The notes: generated by a model from the letters alone, not told the origin. A stretch of 5,854 bases of DNA from Alphaproteobacteria bacterium (GCA_022600335.1 JAHZKN010000352.1:1-5854), one strand, 5' to 3'; positions 1-5,854 are shown, counted from the first letter of the stretch. Program-made: numbers and translations.

Positions 1-404
1 GACTGAGCTTGTACGCCCGCATCCTCGCTGTGTTGAAACGGCATATACAAAAACTGCCGTTGGTGATCGGTGAGCTCAATGTCCAAGCTTTGAGAAATTG
101 CATCTTGAGAGAGACGCAACGCATCTGCGTCCGTGGCAAAGGCCTGGGGCGTGCCGCGAAATAAATTGCGCGGGAACTGATCGAGCACAAGAATCAAAGC
201 CAATGCTTCAAGAGCTGCTTTTGGTTTTAACTCAGTGCGGCTTTCAAACACACGTTGATAGAGTGACAAAAATCGCGCGCGAATGGTTTGGTCAACGTCA
301 CCTACTTCAACAAACCATTGCTCTGGTTTGAGCGTAACAAACCAATACTGTAGAACTTCAGCTTCTTGCTGCGGCGTCATCGCGCGTACTGCAGGCCTAT
401 CCAT
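1..404 (-). CDS. DUF924 family protein, C-terminus cut off by the window edge
   Basis: I translated this frame by hand: 134 codons from an ATG at 404 run open to the left edge, so the C-terminal part is missing. The family (DUF924, Pfam PF06041) is recognisable from EVLQYWF near residues 16-22, a Trp-Phe pair (WF) at 30-31, the hallmark LDQFPRNLFRGTPQAFATDA at about 74-93, and FLYMPFQHSEDAGVQ at about 118-132. Members are soluble, helical, TPR-like proteins of roughly 180-220 residues with no established biochemical function, so none is assigned. The ATG is supported by AGGA 7 nt upstream (412-415 on the plus strand). The gene follows cysI by about 63 bp in the same direction with no clear terminator between, so co-transcription is likely, though a shared role in sulfur metabolism is only a guess. 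No frameshift or internal stop is seen. The family call is strong; the function is unknown. Confidence 0.88.
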   Translation of the reverse strand, partial: MDRPAVRAMTPQQEAEVLQYWFVTLKPEQWFVEVGDVDQTIRARFLSLYQRVFESRTELKPKAALEALALILVLDQFPRNLFRGTPQAFATDADALRLSQDAISQSLDIELTDHQRQFLYMPFQHSEDAGVQAQ

Positions 405-467
405 CGCGCTGTCCTGTGATGCGTTAAGAGGCAGTGAAGCGGATACGTAAATCCAATGGACGTTGCG

Positions 468-2183
468 CTAGTCTGCGAGCACAATATCCTTATGGAACTG
501 ATTGCCATGCTCGGTTGCGGTGACCACACCCGCACGGACAACAAAGTCACCAAAGTGCTCACCCTTATCCCGCTCCTTAGCGTAGCGTATGATGAGTGGT
601 TTGAGCAGGTCGAGCGCTTGATCTTCACTGACATCACGGGCGTAGAGCTTCGACAGTCGTGACCCGTCGAACGCGGCCCCCAAATACAAGTTGTAAATGC
701 CTGGGTTGCGACCAACAAAACCAATCTCAGCCAGATACGGCCTGGCGCAGCCATTTGGGCAACCTGTCATGCGCACAACAATCGCATCATCGCGCAACCC
801 TGCCTTTTCCACGGTCTCTTCAAGTCGTGTCACGAGACCCGGCAATGAGCGCTCACTTTCTGCAAGCGCTAAGCCACACGTTGGCAGCGCCACACATGCC
901 ATAGAATGCGCGCGCATCGCAGATGATGGCGTCAACGCAACCCCATGCGATTTCAAAATCGTTTCAATCTTGCGTTTTGATTTGGCCGGCACGTTGGCAA
1001 TAACCAGGTTTTGATTTCCGGTTAACACAAAGTCGACCAATCCGAGTTCAGCGATCTCTCGAATAGCACTGCGCAACGTCCAACCTTCAATGTCTTTAAT
1101 CCGGCCATTTTCGACAAACAGCGTGAAGTGCCACTTTTTGTCGGCCCCCTGACGCCAACCGATGGCGTCGCCCGTATGGGTCAGCTGAAATGGTTTCGGC
1201 GCACTGAGTTTAAAGCCGAGCCTGCTTTCAATTTCTTTGCGAAACGCATCAAGACCGCGATCTTCAATGGTGTACTTCAACCGGGCGCGTTTTCTGTTTT
1301 CCCGATTGCCCCAATCTCGTTGGGTCGTCATTACCTTTTCAGCAACAGCAACCGCTTGTTTTGGCGTGCAGAAGCCCAGCACATCTGCTGTGCGCGGGAA
1401 GGTATCCTCATCGCCATGCGTCATGCCCATGCCACCACCAACCGTGACGTTGTAGCCAATCACTTTGCCTTTCTCGACAATTGCGATGTAGCCCAGATCA
1501 TGAGCAAAGATATCTGCGTCGTTGTCCGGCGGCACGACCAGCACGATTTTGAATTTACGTGGCAAGTAGTGTTCGCCGTAAAGTGGTTCGCTATCCTTGA
1601 CGGCTTTGCCGCCGGCCTCACCAACCTTTTCTCCATCCAGCCAAATCTCATGATAGGCAGATGTCTTTGGCAGAAGGTGATCGGACAGGTCTCGCGAAAG
1701 GTCTGCCACCTGCTGATGCACGGGTGACAAGAACGGATTGGCAGATGAGACAATGTTCCGGTTAACGTCACCACAGGCCGCAATTGTGTCGAGACAAGCG
1801 GCATTGATCGCCTGCATGGCACGCTTTAGGTTCGACTTAATGATGCCGTGGTATTGGAACGTTGCGCGTGTGGTGAGGCGTAGGGTTCCGTTGGCTTGGT
1901 GCTCAGCAATGTCGTCAAGCTTTAACCATTGCTCGGAAGACACCACACCGCCTGGCAGGCGCAGGCGGATCATAAAAGAAAACGCTTTTTCTAATTTCTT
2001 TTTGGCGCGCTCACCCCGCACATCGCGATGATCCTGCATATACGAGCCATGAAACTTCAGCAGCTGCGTGTCATCATCGGCGATGGCACCGGTCTCGGTA
2101 TGCGACAGACCGTCTTCAATCGTGCCGCGCAAGTAGCGACTGCTTTCTTTAATCCGTTCATTGGGCGCGCGTTTATCTGCCAT
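468..2183 (-). CDS. cysI: Assimilatory sulfite reductase (NADPH) hemoprotein beta subunit
   Basis: CysI catalyses the six-electron reduction of sulfite to sulfide in the cytoplasm, taking electrons from the CysJ flavoprotein. The 571-residue protein matches the usual length (E. coli 570) and is collinear with it. The 4Fe-4S/siroheme cysteines are C430 and C436 (MACVALPTCGLA) and C475 and C479 (MTGCPNGCARP), with the same 6/39/4 spacing as in E. coli; C479 would be the siroheme ligand. Anion-binding residues are also in place: R73 (MIRLRLPGGV), R142 (VNRN), K210 and K212 (LPRKFK). YLRGTI near 17-22 and TTQRDWGNR near 286-294 are further family marks. The ATG at 2183 is the only sensible start: an in-frame stop lies about 13 codons upstream, and the next Met is residue 49. 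Its ribosome binding site is weak (AAGA-type). It lies 78 bp after cysJ in one operon. No defects seen. Confidence 0.98.
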   Translation of the reverse strand: MADKRAPNERIKESSRYLRGTIEDGLSHTETGAIADDDTQLLKFHGSYMQDHRDVRGERAKKKLEKAFSFMIRLRLPGGVVSSEQWLKLDDIAEHQANGTLRLTTRATFQYHGIIKSNLKRAMQAINAACLDTIAACGDVNRNIVSSANPFLSPVHQQVADLSRDLSDHLLPKTSAYHEIWLDGEKVGEAGGKAVKDSEPLYGEHYLPRKFKIVLVVPPDNDADIFAHDLGYIAIVEKGKVIGYNVTVGGGMGMTHGDEDTFPRTADVLGFCTPKQAVAVAEKVMTTQRDWGNRENRKRARLKYTIEDRGLDAFRKEIESRLGFKLSAPKPFQLTHTGDAIGWRQGADKKWHFTLFVENGRIKDIEGWTLRSAIREIAELGLVDFVLTGNQNLVIANVPAKSKRKIETILKSHGVALTPSSAMRAHSMACVALPTCGLALAESERSLPGLVTRLEETVEKAGLRDDAIVVRMTGCPNGCARPYLAEIGFVGRNPGIYNLYLGAAFDGSRLSKLYARDVSEDQALDLLKPLIIRYAKERDKGEHFGDFVVRAGVVTATEHGNQFHKDIVLAD

Positions 2184-2203
2184 TGCGTCTTGCTTTCGTT
2201 CCC

Positions 2204-2219
2204 TGTGCCCGTGGGCACG
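2204..2219 (-). repeat. Short hairpin in the cysJ-cysI gap
   Basis: The minus strand contains GTGCCC, two bases (AC), then GGGCAC (plus-strand 2205-2218), a perfect 6-bp inverted repeat. As RNA it would fold as a 5-bp GC-rich stem with a 4-nt loop, ending about 21 nt before the cysI ATG. No U-run follows, so a terminator is unlikely. A role in mRNA processing, stability or cysI translation is possible but unproven. Confidence 0.4.
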
Positions 2220-2261
2220 TCACTCATAAATCAGCCTGAAGTCTGGCGCTTGATTTCTGGC

Positions 2262-4043
2262 TTAGTAAACGTCGCGCTGATAGCGACCGGCCTTACTCAG
2301 CTCTTTCAATTTGGTCCGTGCTTTTTCTTTGTCGCCACCCTCACCTTCGGCAAGAATGTTGATCAGCGTTTGGTCGACGTCTTTAGCCATGTGTTTCTCA
2401 TCGCCGCAGACGTAGATGTGCGCACCATCTGCAATCCAATCGCGCACAGCATCTTTGGCTTGCCACAGGCGATCTTGCACATAGATTTTTTCTGGCTGAT
2501 CGCGTGAGAAAGCAAGATCAATGCGATGCAAAAAACCGTCCTCAATGAAGTCCTGCCACTCAAGCTGATAGAGAAAATCGTTTGTGAAATTGCGCTCACC
2601 AAAAAGCAGCCAGTTCTTACCCTTGGCACCTGTTTCCATGCGTTCTTCAACAAATCCCCGGTACGGCGCAACTCCAGTGCCTGCGCCAATCATGATCATC
2701 GGTCGCTCCGGATCATCGGGCACACCAAAACGGCGGTTGGGTTTGACATAAATCCTAGCTGTGTCGCCACGTTTGCGCCGATCGGCAAAATAGGTTGACG
2801 TAACACCGCCATGCGACCGCCCATGCGCATGCCAGCGTACGGTGCCAATCAAGAGGTGCGCTTCACCTGGATGGGCTTTGAGGCTTGAAGCGACAGAATA
2901 GAGTCGGCCTGGCAGTGGCCGAAGCAAACCAATCAGTTGGTCCTTTGTCAGCTTTTCCGGGTGATCACCAAACAAATCCATCAACTGCCGATCCGCAGTA
3001 TAAGCGGCCAGAGCGTCCGGTTCCGCCAAAGCTTCAACAGCTTTGTTACCGATCAATGCGCCGTAGTTCTTCAGCACCGGACGGCTCAGTGTTGTGATGT
3101 CATACTTGCTAACGAGTTCATCGCGCAAACCATCGTCACTGGACAATCCAACGCTCTGCAAAATTTGTTCCGCAACTGCCGGATCATTGCTTGGCAAAAC
3201 ACCAATCGCATCACCAGGCTTGTAAACAAATTGCGGGTCATCGAACGCCAACTCTACGTGCAGCGTTTCCTGAGACGATCCAGATCCATTGAGATTGATC
3301 AGCTCTGAGATTTCAGCCTCAAGCGGGTTGTCTTCTTCATAAACCGGCTCCGCATCGTCATCGAGGCCGAACCCACCTGAAAAATCAACATGCACGACGG
3401 TGTCTGGATCACCAGCATCCTCTGGCGCCAAGATGCCAATTGCTTTTTCTGTCCACGCTGCTGCAGCTTTTTTGAAATCAAGATCAAGATCGATGCGATC
3501 TGCGATGCGTTCGCCGCCCAACGCTTCTAAACGCTCGTCAACCTCACGGCCTGTTTGGCAGAAATTGACATAGGCCGTATCCCCAAGTGCAAGCACAGCA
3601 AACTTGACGCCTTCCAACCGCGGCGCGGCATCACTCATCATTGCTGCATAGAAATCCGCTGCCCGCTCCGGCGGGTCGCCTTCTCCATATGTAGCGACAT
3701 ACGCCAACACGTTCTTGGCTTTGCCTAAGAGCTCCAGATCAGCGTCGGCCATATCCGTTACACGCGCATCGAAGTGTTGTTTTTGCGCAAGTTTCTTTGC
3801 TTTAAGTGCCAGCGTTTCTGCATTGCCAGACTCGCTCGCATACAAAATTGTTAATGGTGTTTTTGGTCGATCGCTGGCAGCTTGCTGCGCTCCAACACCT
3901 TGGCCAGCGGCATCAATGCCGGCAAAAAAGCCCGACAGCCAGCTGCGCTGCAGCGGCGTTGTGCGCTGAACCAGACTGTTCAACGTTTTAATGTCGTCGG
4001 CCGTAAACGGCGCGTTCTTTGGCAGCAAGGGTGCAGCGCTCAC
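2262..4043 (-). CDS. cysJ: Assimilatory sulfite reductase (NADPH) flavoprotein alpha subunit
   Basis: CysJ moves electrons from NADPH through FAD and FMN to the CysI hemoprotein. At 593 residues it matches the family (E. coli 599). An N-terminal helical segment (about 13-45, with RSWLSGFFAG) precedes a flavodoxin domain (about 65-205) carrying YASESGNAETLA at 68-79, ATYGEGDPPE at 117-126 and LALGDTAYVNFCQ at 151-163. An acidic linker (about 222-245) leads to the FAD domain, with RLYSVASS at 380-387 and GGVTSTYFADR at 412-422. The NADPH module shows MIGAGTGVAPYRGFVEER at 451-468, AFSRDQPEKIYVQDRL at 511-526, YVCGD at 544-548 and the classic C-terminal RYQRDVY. The start codon is GTG, supported by GAGGAG 6 nt upstream (4050-4055 on the plus strand). 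It sits 39 bp after cobA and 78 bp before cysI. Full-length cysJ marks this as the NADPH-dependent enzyme rather than a ferredoxin-dependent one. Confidence 0.98.
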   Translation of the reverse strand: MSAAPLLPKNAPFTADDIKTLNSLVQRTTPLQRSWLSGFFAGIDAAGQGVGAQQAASDRPKTPLTILYASESGNAETLALKAKKLAQKQHFDARVTDMADADLELLGKAKNVLAYVATYGEGDPPERAADFYAAMMSDAAPRLEGVKFAVLALGDTAYVNFCQTGREVDERLEALGGERIADRIDLDLDFKKAAAAWTEKAIGILAPEDAGDPDTVVHVDFSGGFGLDDDAEPVYEEDNPLEAEISELINLNGSGSSQETLHVELAFDDPQFVYKPGDAIGVLPSNDPAVAEQILQSVGLSSDDGLRDELVSKYDITTLSRPVLKNYGALIGNKAVEALAEPDALAAYTADRQLMDLFGDHPEKLTKDQLIGLLRPLPGRLYSVASSLKAHPGEAHLLIGTVRWHAHGRSHGGVTSTYFADRRKRGDTARIYVKPNRRFGVPDDPERPMIMIGAGTGVAPYRGFVEERMETGAKGKNWLLFGERNFTNDFLYQLEWQDFIEDGFLHRIDLAFSRDQPEKIYVQDRLWQAKDAVRDWIADGAHIYVCGDEKHMAKDVDQTLINILAEGEGGDKEKARTKLKELSKAGRYQRDVY

Positions 4044-4049
4044 AAGTTT

Positions 4050-4055
4050 CTCCTC
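4050..4055 (-). promoter_or_regulatory. Strong ribosome binding site of cysJ
   Basis: The minus strand reads GAGGAG followed by a 6-nt spacer and GTG at 4043. It decides the unusual GTG start of cysJ, since no ATG with a comparable site is nearby. The site is clearly stronger than that of cysI. Confidence 0.75.
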
Positions 4056-4082
4056 GACCGGCGGGTCATGCTTGCCGTGCCA

Positions 4083-5003
4083 CTAGGACACATTCGTGCG
4101 TTTGATCGGATTAGGCGATGGGCAGGCGGTCACTACAGTATCAGCATTTTCAGCGGCGCGCGCAGGCACTTCAATAGACGCGCTTTGGGTGGCAGGGAAA
4201 CTCTCAACCGTTGTCGGTCGTGATAAGTTCGCCTGCTGCCAATCCAACCCGACAAAAATAATCGCAGGCCCTGTAATTGCCAGAGCCGTTATCGCCTCCG
4301 ACAATTGAGCAAGAGTTGTTTGCACGCTGCGCTGTTCTAGTCGACATCCGTTCTCAACTACCACAACAGGGAGGGTTGGTGCGGCACCCGATTCAAGCAT
4401 TCGTTTCGCTAATGTATCAGCAGCGGCAACGCCCATATAAATGGCAAAGGCGTGTCCCTCACGCGATAAAGCTTGCCAATCCAAGTCCACCGTACCGCCA
4501 GCTGTTGCTCCTGTAAGAACAGAAAACTGTCGCACTTTGTGTCGGAGTGTGACTGGCAAGCCAATCTCTGCGGCGCACGCATGCGCAGCTGTGACACCAG
4601 GCACAATGTCGACCGAAACGCCAGCTGCGCGCAACGCACTAACCTCTTCGGCCAAACGACCAAAAATGCCAGGGTCGCCACCTTTCAAGCGCGCGACGTG
4701 GTTTCCTTTCAGCGCTTCGCGCACCAGAATTTGATTGATCTCATCTTGCGAAATCGAGGGCGCAAAAGGCGTTTTGCCAACATCGATACGGCGTGCCTTT
4801 GCGTCTGCCAACTCCACAATGGCATCCGGCACCAACCGGTCGGCCACAACAACATCAGCCATTGCCAACCGCTTCAATGCCCGCAACGTCAATAGTTCGG
4901 GATCACCGGGTCCACAGCCAATAAGGTCAACGCGGCCTGGCCGTTGCGGTTGATCTAGATCAGTGCCCTGGGGGTTAGAGTCATATTTTGCCTTGTCCGT
5001 CAT
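4083..5003 (-). CDS. cobA: Uroporphyrinogen-III C-methyltransferase (SUMT), first gene of the sulfite-reductase operon
   Basis: This SAM-dependent enzyme methylates uroporphyrinogen III at C-2 and C-7 to give precorrin-2, the branch point to siroheme (needed by CysI) and cobalamin. With the ATG at 5003 it has 306 residues. Family motifs in order: VDLIGCGPGDPELLTLRA at 25-42, VADRLVP near 53-59, RLKGGDPGIFGRLAEE at 105-120, VPGVTAAHACAAEIGLPVTL at 134-153, YMGV at 189-192, and GPAIIFVG at 245-252. It is the stand-alone methyltransferase: the NAD-dependent dehydrogenase/ferrochelatase half of E. coli CysG is absent, so those steps must be encoded elsewhere. About 48 residues after the catalytic domain form a Pro/Ala/Ser/Thr-rich tail without recognisable motifs. 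A longer frame is possible from a TTG at 5105 (34 more residues, no family match). I prefer the ATG, with GGAG about 11 nt upstream, although that spacing is long. The symbol could equally be cysG or sumT. Confidence 0.93.
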   Translation of the reverse strand: MTDKAKYDSNPQGTDLDQPQRPGRVDLIGCGPGDPELLTLRALKRLAMADVVVADRLVPDAIVELADAKARRIDVGKTPFAPSISQDEINQILVREALKGNHVARLKGGDPGIFGRLAEEVSALRAAGVSVDIVPGVTAAHACAAEIGLPVTLRHKVRQFSVLTGATAGGTVDLDWQALSREGHAFAIYMGVAAADTLAKRMLESGAAPTLPVVVVENGCRLEQRSVQTTLAQLSEAITALAITGPAIIFVGLDWQQANLSRPTTVESFPATQSASIEVPARAAENADTVVTACPSPNPIKRTNVS

Positions 5004-5210
5004 CGTATCTTTCAGCTCCGATACCCCAACTGCATCCTGCAGCACGTTAGGTAGTGAAACATATCCTGTCTGTCGTCCTAAAAGTTGCGGCGCAGACCCA
5101 TCCAACAGAGCCTGCCCTGATCTGACCCCTGGAGCTCAGCCTGCCAATGGACAACAGTCACCAGGCGCTCACAGGGAACCAGACTGCAAAAGTCGAGCCT
5201 TAAGTACACG

Positions 5211-5320
5211 AAATTAGAATAATCTTCTATTAAGATATTGATCTTCCATAGAAAAAGGTATCACGTTTCATTTTTTTGCCGTGTTATGGGATAAATTCCT
5301 AATATCGGATAAGATCGCCG
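5211..5320. promoter_or_regulatory. AT-rich candidate operator/promoter of the cobA-cysJI operon
   Basis: This is the only strongly AT-rich block in the window, placed upstream of the whole operon. Within it ATCTT (5222-5226), AAGAT (5232-5236) and ATCTT (5241-5245) alternate, forming two interleaved inverted repeats with 5-bp and 4-bp centres. ATCTTCTAT and ATCTTCCAT are direct repeats (8 of 9 identical) 19 bp apart, and another AAGAT lies at 5311-5315. Such phased half-sites suit a dimeric or tetrameric regulator, such as a LysR-type CysB-like or an Rrf2-type protein. The regulator is not identified here, and no convincing -35/-10 pair could be picked, so the promoter position within the block is uncertain. 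Confidence 0.4.
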
Positions 5321-5678
5321 CTGCCATGTTAGGCCACGCGTTGCAACTCAGGATCCAATTTCAAGGTGTCAGCCGCTGCCAGCAAAACAGACCAATGCAA
5401 AGCAAACTTCGCCACAACAGCGACGGCTACCGAATTACTTGCAACACCGTTAGACATCGGATCGCACATCCAACGTTGACCGCGCAACTGGTGTCGTGTC
5501 GTCGCATTCGGCAGCGATTGCAATAGGCTTAATCTTGCACGACGTGACGCGAAATTTCACACAATCTCGTGAGCGACAATTGACTTGCCAGCAACGCTGT
5601 TGCCGTGGTTGTTAAGCGCACAAGGCTTGGACGCGAATGTTCACGCCGCGACATCACTAAAGACCAGCGGATTGTTTT

Positions 5679-5684
5679 TATTAT
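5679..5684 (+). promoter_or_regulatory. pqqA: Possible -10 element of pqqA
   Basis: TATTAT matches the TATAAT consensus at 5 of 6 positions and lies about 60 bp before the pqqA ATG, which would leave a leader of roughly 50 nt. No good -35 hexamer is seen 16-18 bp upstream, so this is tentative and may depend on an activator. Confidence 0.25.
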
Positions 5685-5727
5685 GTACGCCGCGTCGCTG
5701 CTAAACAAAGATGTAACATCGTTTCTT

Positions 5728-5734
5728 GGAGGAG
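5728..5734 (+). promoter_or_regulatory. pqqA: Strong ribosome binding site of pqqA
   Basis: GGAGGAG lies 8 nt upstream of the ATG at 5743. It fixes the short 29-codon start over a much longer in-frame alternative beginning at 5605, and suggests high translation, as expected for a precursor peptide needed in quantity. Confidence 0.85.
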
Positions 5735-5742
5735 AATTTAAA

Positions 5743-5832
5743 ATGAAGACCTGGACAAAACCAGCCGTTCGCGAGCAAGAAGTTGGCCTCGAAGTCACCA
5801 GCTACCTGCCTGCTGAGATCGACGTTATTTAA
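5743..5832 (+). CDS. pqqA: PqqA, precursor peptide of pyrroloquinoline quinone
   Basis: This 29-residue peptide starts MKTWTKPAVREQEVGLEVTS and ends YLPAEIDVI. PqqA is the ribosomally made substrate from which the redox cofactor PQQ is built. The radical-SAM enzyme PqqE, with the chaperone PqqD, cross-links a Glu and a Tyr of the motif E-x3-Y; peptidase action and PqqC then complete the cofactor. Here those residues are E17 and Y21 within GLEVTSY. The MK-W-KP opening and the EVT-Y core are typical of the family, as is the length (usually 22-30 residues). The start is set by GGAGGAG 8 nt upstream. The gene diverges from the sulfite-reductase operon. The other pqq genes are not in view and would be expected beyond the right edge. 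No unusual residue is missing. The call rests on motif recognition in a very short peptide, but the match is distinctive. Confidence 0.92.
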   Translation: MKTWTKPAVREQEVGLEVTSYLPAEIDVI

Positions 5833-5845
5833 TGACGGCGTCATT
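5831..5845 (+). repeat. Perfect palindrome overlapping the pqqA stop codon
   Basis: AATGACG, one central G, then CGTCATT form a perfect 7-bp inverted repeat that begins inside the TAA stop codon and runs into TTTTG. As RNA it could fold as a 6-bp stem with a 3-nt loop, a weak attenuator-like structure that could set the ratio of pqqA to downstream transcript. As DNA it could be a protein-binding palindrome. The short U-run and low stem stability argue against a strong terminator. Confidence 0.35.
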
Positions 5846-5854
5846 TTGTGACTC

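Larger units (their letters stand above)
5004..5742. other. Divergent intergenic region between cobA and pqqA
   Basis: About 740 bp separate the start of the minus-strand cobA gene from the start of plus-strand pqqA, unusually long beside the 39-78 bp gaps inside the operon. The cobA-proximal part (about 5004-5210) is probably 5' leader. It contains a direct repeat AGCCTGCC at 5109-5116 and 5138-5145 and the optional TTG-initiated extension of cobA. The middle (about 5211-5320) is markedly AT-rich and holds repeated ATCTT/AAGAT half-sites. The part from about 5329 to 5523 returns to coding-like composition and has a 64-codon minus-strand frame of uncertain reality. The pqqA-proximal part (about 5530-5740) has weak inverted repeats, for example GCAAC-GCT-GTTGC at 5591-5603, and a TATTAT box at 5679-5684. 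No tRNA, riboswitch or recognisable protein family was found. Confidence 0.6.

Noticed and set aside
405..467. A terminator after cysI
   Set aside because: The only inverted repeat is a 4-bp GGAT/ATCC pair with no U-run, too weak for a terminator.
377..754. A minus-strand frame overlapping the cysI 3' end and the DUF924 5' end
   Set aside because: It is in a different frame from two genes with clear family matches and has low-quality composition rich in Ser, Thr, Arg and His.
1128..1727. A 199-codon plus-strand open frame
   Set aside because: It lies wholly antisense to cysI, whose translation matches the family end to end. It has no recognisable motif and is a shadow frame.
2028..2507. A 159-codon plus-strand open frame spanning the cysJ-cysI junction
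   Set aside because: It is antisense to the end of cysJ and the start of cysI, looks hydrophobic only as a by-product of the opposite strand, and has no ribosome binding site that I can see.
5004..5210. A riboswitch (SAM, cobalamin or similar) in the cobA leader
   Set aside because: I looked for the conserved B12-box type and SAM-type cores and for a strong terminator hairpin with a U-run and saw none. Only short repeats and weak stems are present.
5281..5526. A plus-strand 81-codon frame in the intergenic region
   Set aside because: It starts with GTG without a ribosome binding site, its composition is atypical (many Gln, Arg, His), and it is antisense to a more coding-like frame.
5605..5742. 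An N-terminal extension of pqqA starting upstream
   Set aside because: The strong GGAGGAG before 5743, and the family's fixed length of about 22-30 residues, place the start at 5743.
5529..5798. A minus-strand 89-codon frame covering pqqA
   Set aside because: It is antisense to pqqA and its ribosome binding site, with no family resemblance.
1..5854. Mobile element, CRISPR array or defence system
   Set aside because: There are no transposase-like frames, no regularly spaced repeats and no terminal inverted repeats. All sizeable genes are housekeeping sulfur or cofactor genes.

Overview
The window carries an assimilatory sulfite-reduction operon on the minus strand and, divergent from it on the plus strand at the right edge, the precursor-peptide gene for the redox cofactor PQQ. 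GC content is moderate (low 50s percent by eye). The style of PqqA (29 residues, ending EVTSYLPAEIDVI) and of the CobA protein suggests an alphaproteobacterium, possibly one using PQQ-dependent dehydrogenases. That taxonomic call is inference from sequence style, not from a search.

Layout in transcription order of the minus-strand operon, right to left: cobA/sumT-type uroporphyrinogen-III C-methyltransferase (5003 to 4083), 39 bp gap, cysJ sulfite reductase flavoprotein (4043 to 2262, GTG start with a strong ribosome binding site), 78 bp gap with a small hairpin, cysI sulfite reductase hemoprotein (2183 to 468), 62-63 bp gap, and a DUF924-family gene (404 to 1) cut by the left edge. No convincing terminator separates them. 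The logic is clear for the first three. CobA makes precorrin-2, the first dedicated step toward siroheme. CysI binds siroheme plus a 4Fe-4S cluster and reduces sulfite to sulfide. CysJ passes electrons from NADPH through FAD and FMN to CysI. The dehydrogenase and ferrochelatase steps of siroheme synthesis are not in the window. The DUF924 gene has no known link to sulfur.

From 5004 to 5742 there is a long divergent intergenic region. It holds an AT-rich block (about 5211-5320) with alternating ATCTT/AAGAT half-sites, a plausible operator or promoter for the cobA-cysJI operon. It also holds weak inverted repeats and a possible -10 element ahead of pqqA. pqqA (5743-5832) has a near-perfect Shine-Dalgarno and the Glu-x3-Tyr pair that is cross-linked during PQQ synthesis. 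A perfect short palindrome overlaps its stop codon, and pqqB or another pqq gene would be expected just past the right edge. I saw no mobile element, CRISPR array, tRNA or rRNA. The genes themselves are known families. The less-explained material is the divergent regulatory region, the palindrome after pqqA, the hairpin before cysI and the DUF924 gene riding in the operon.
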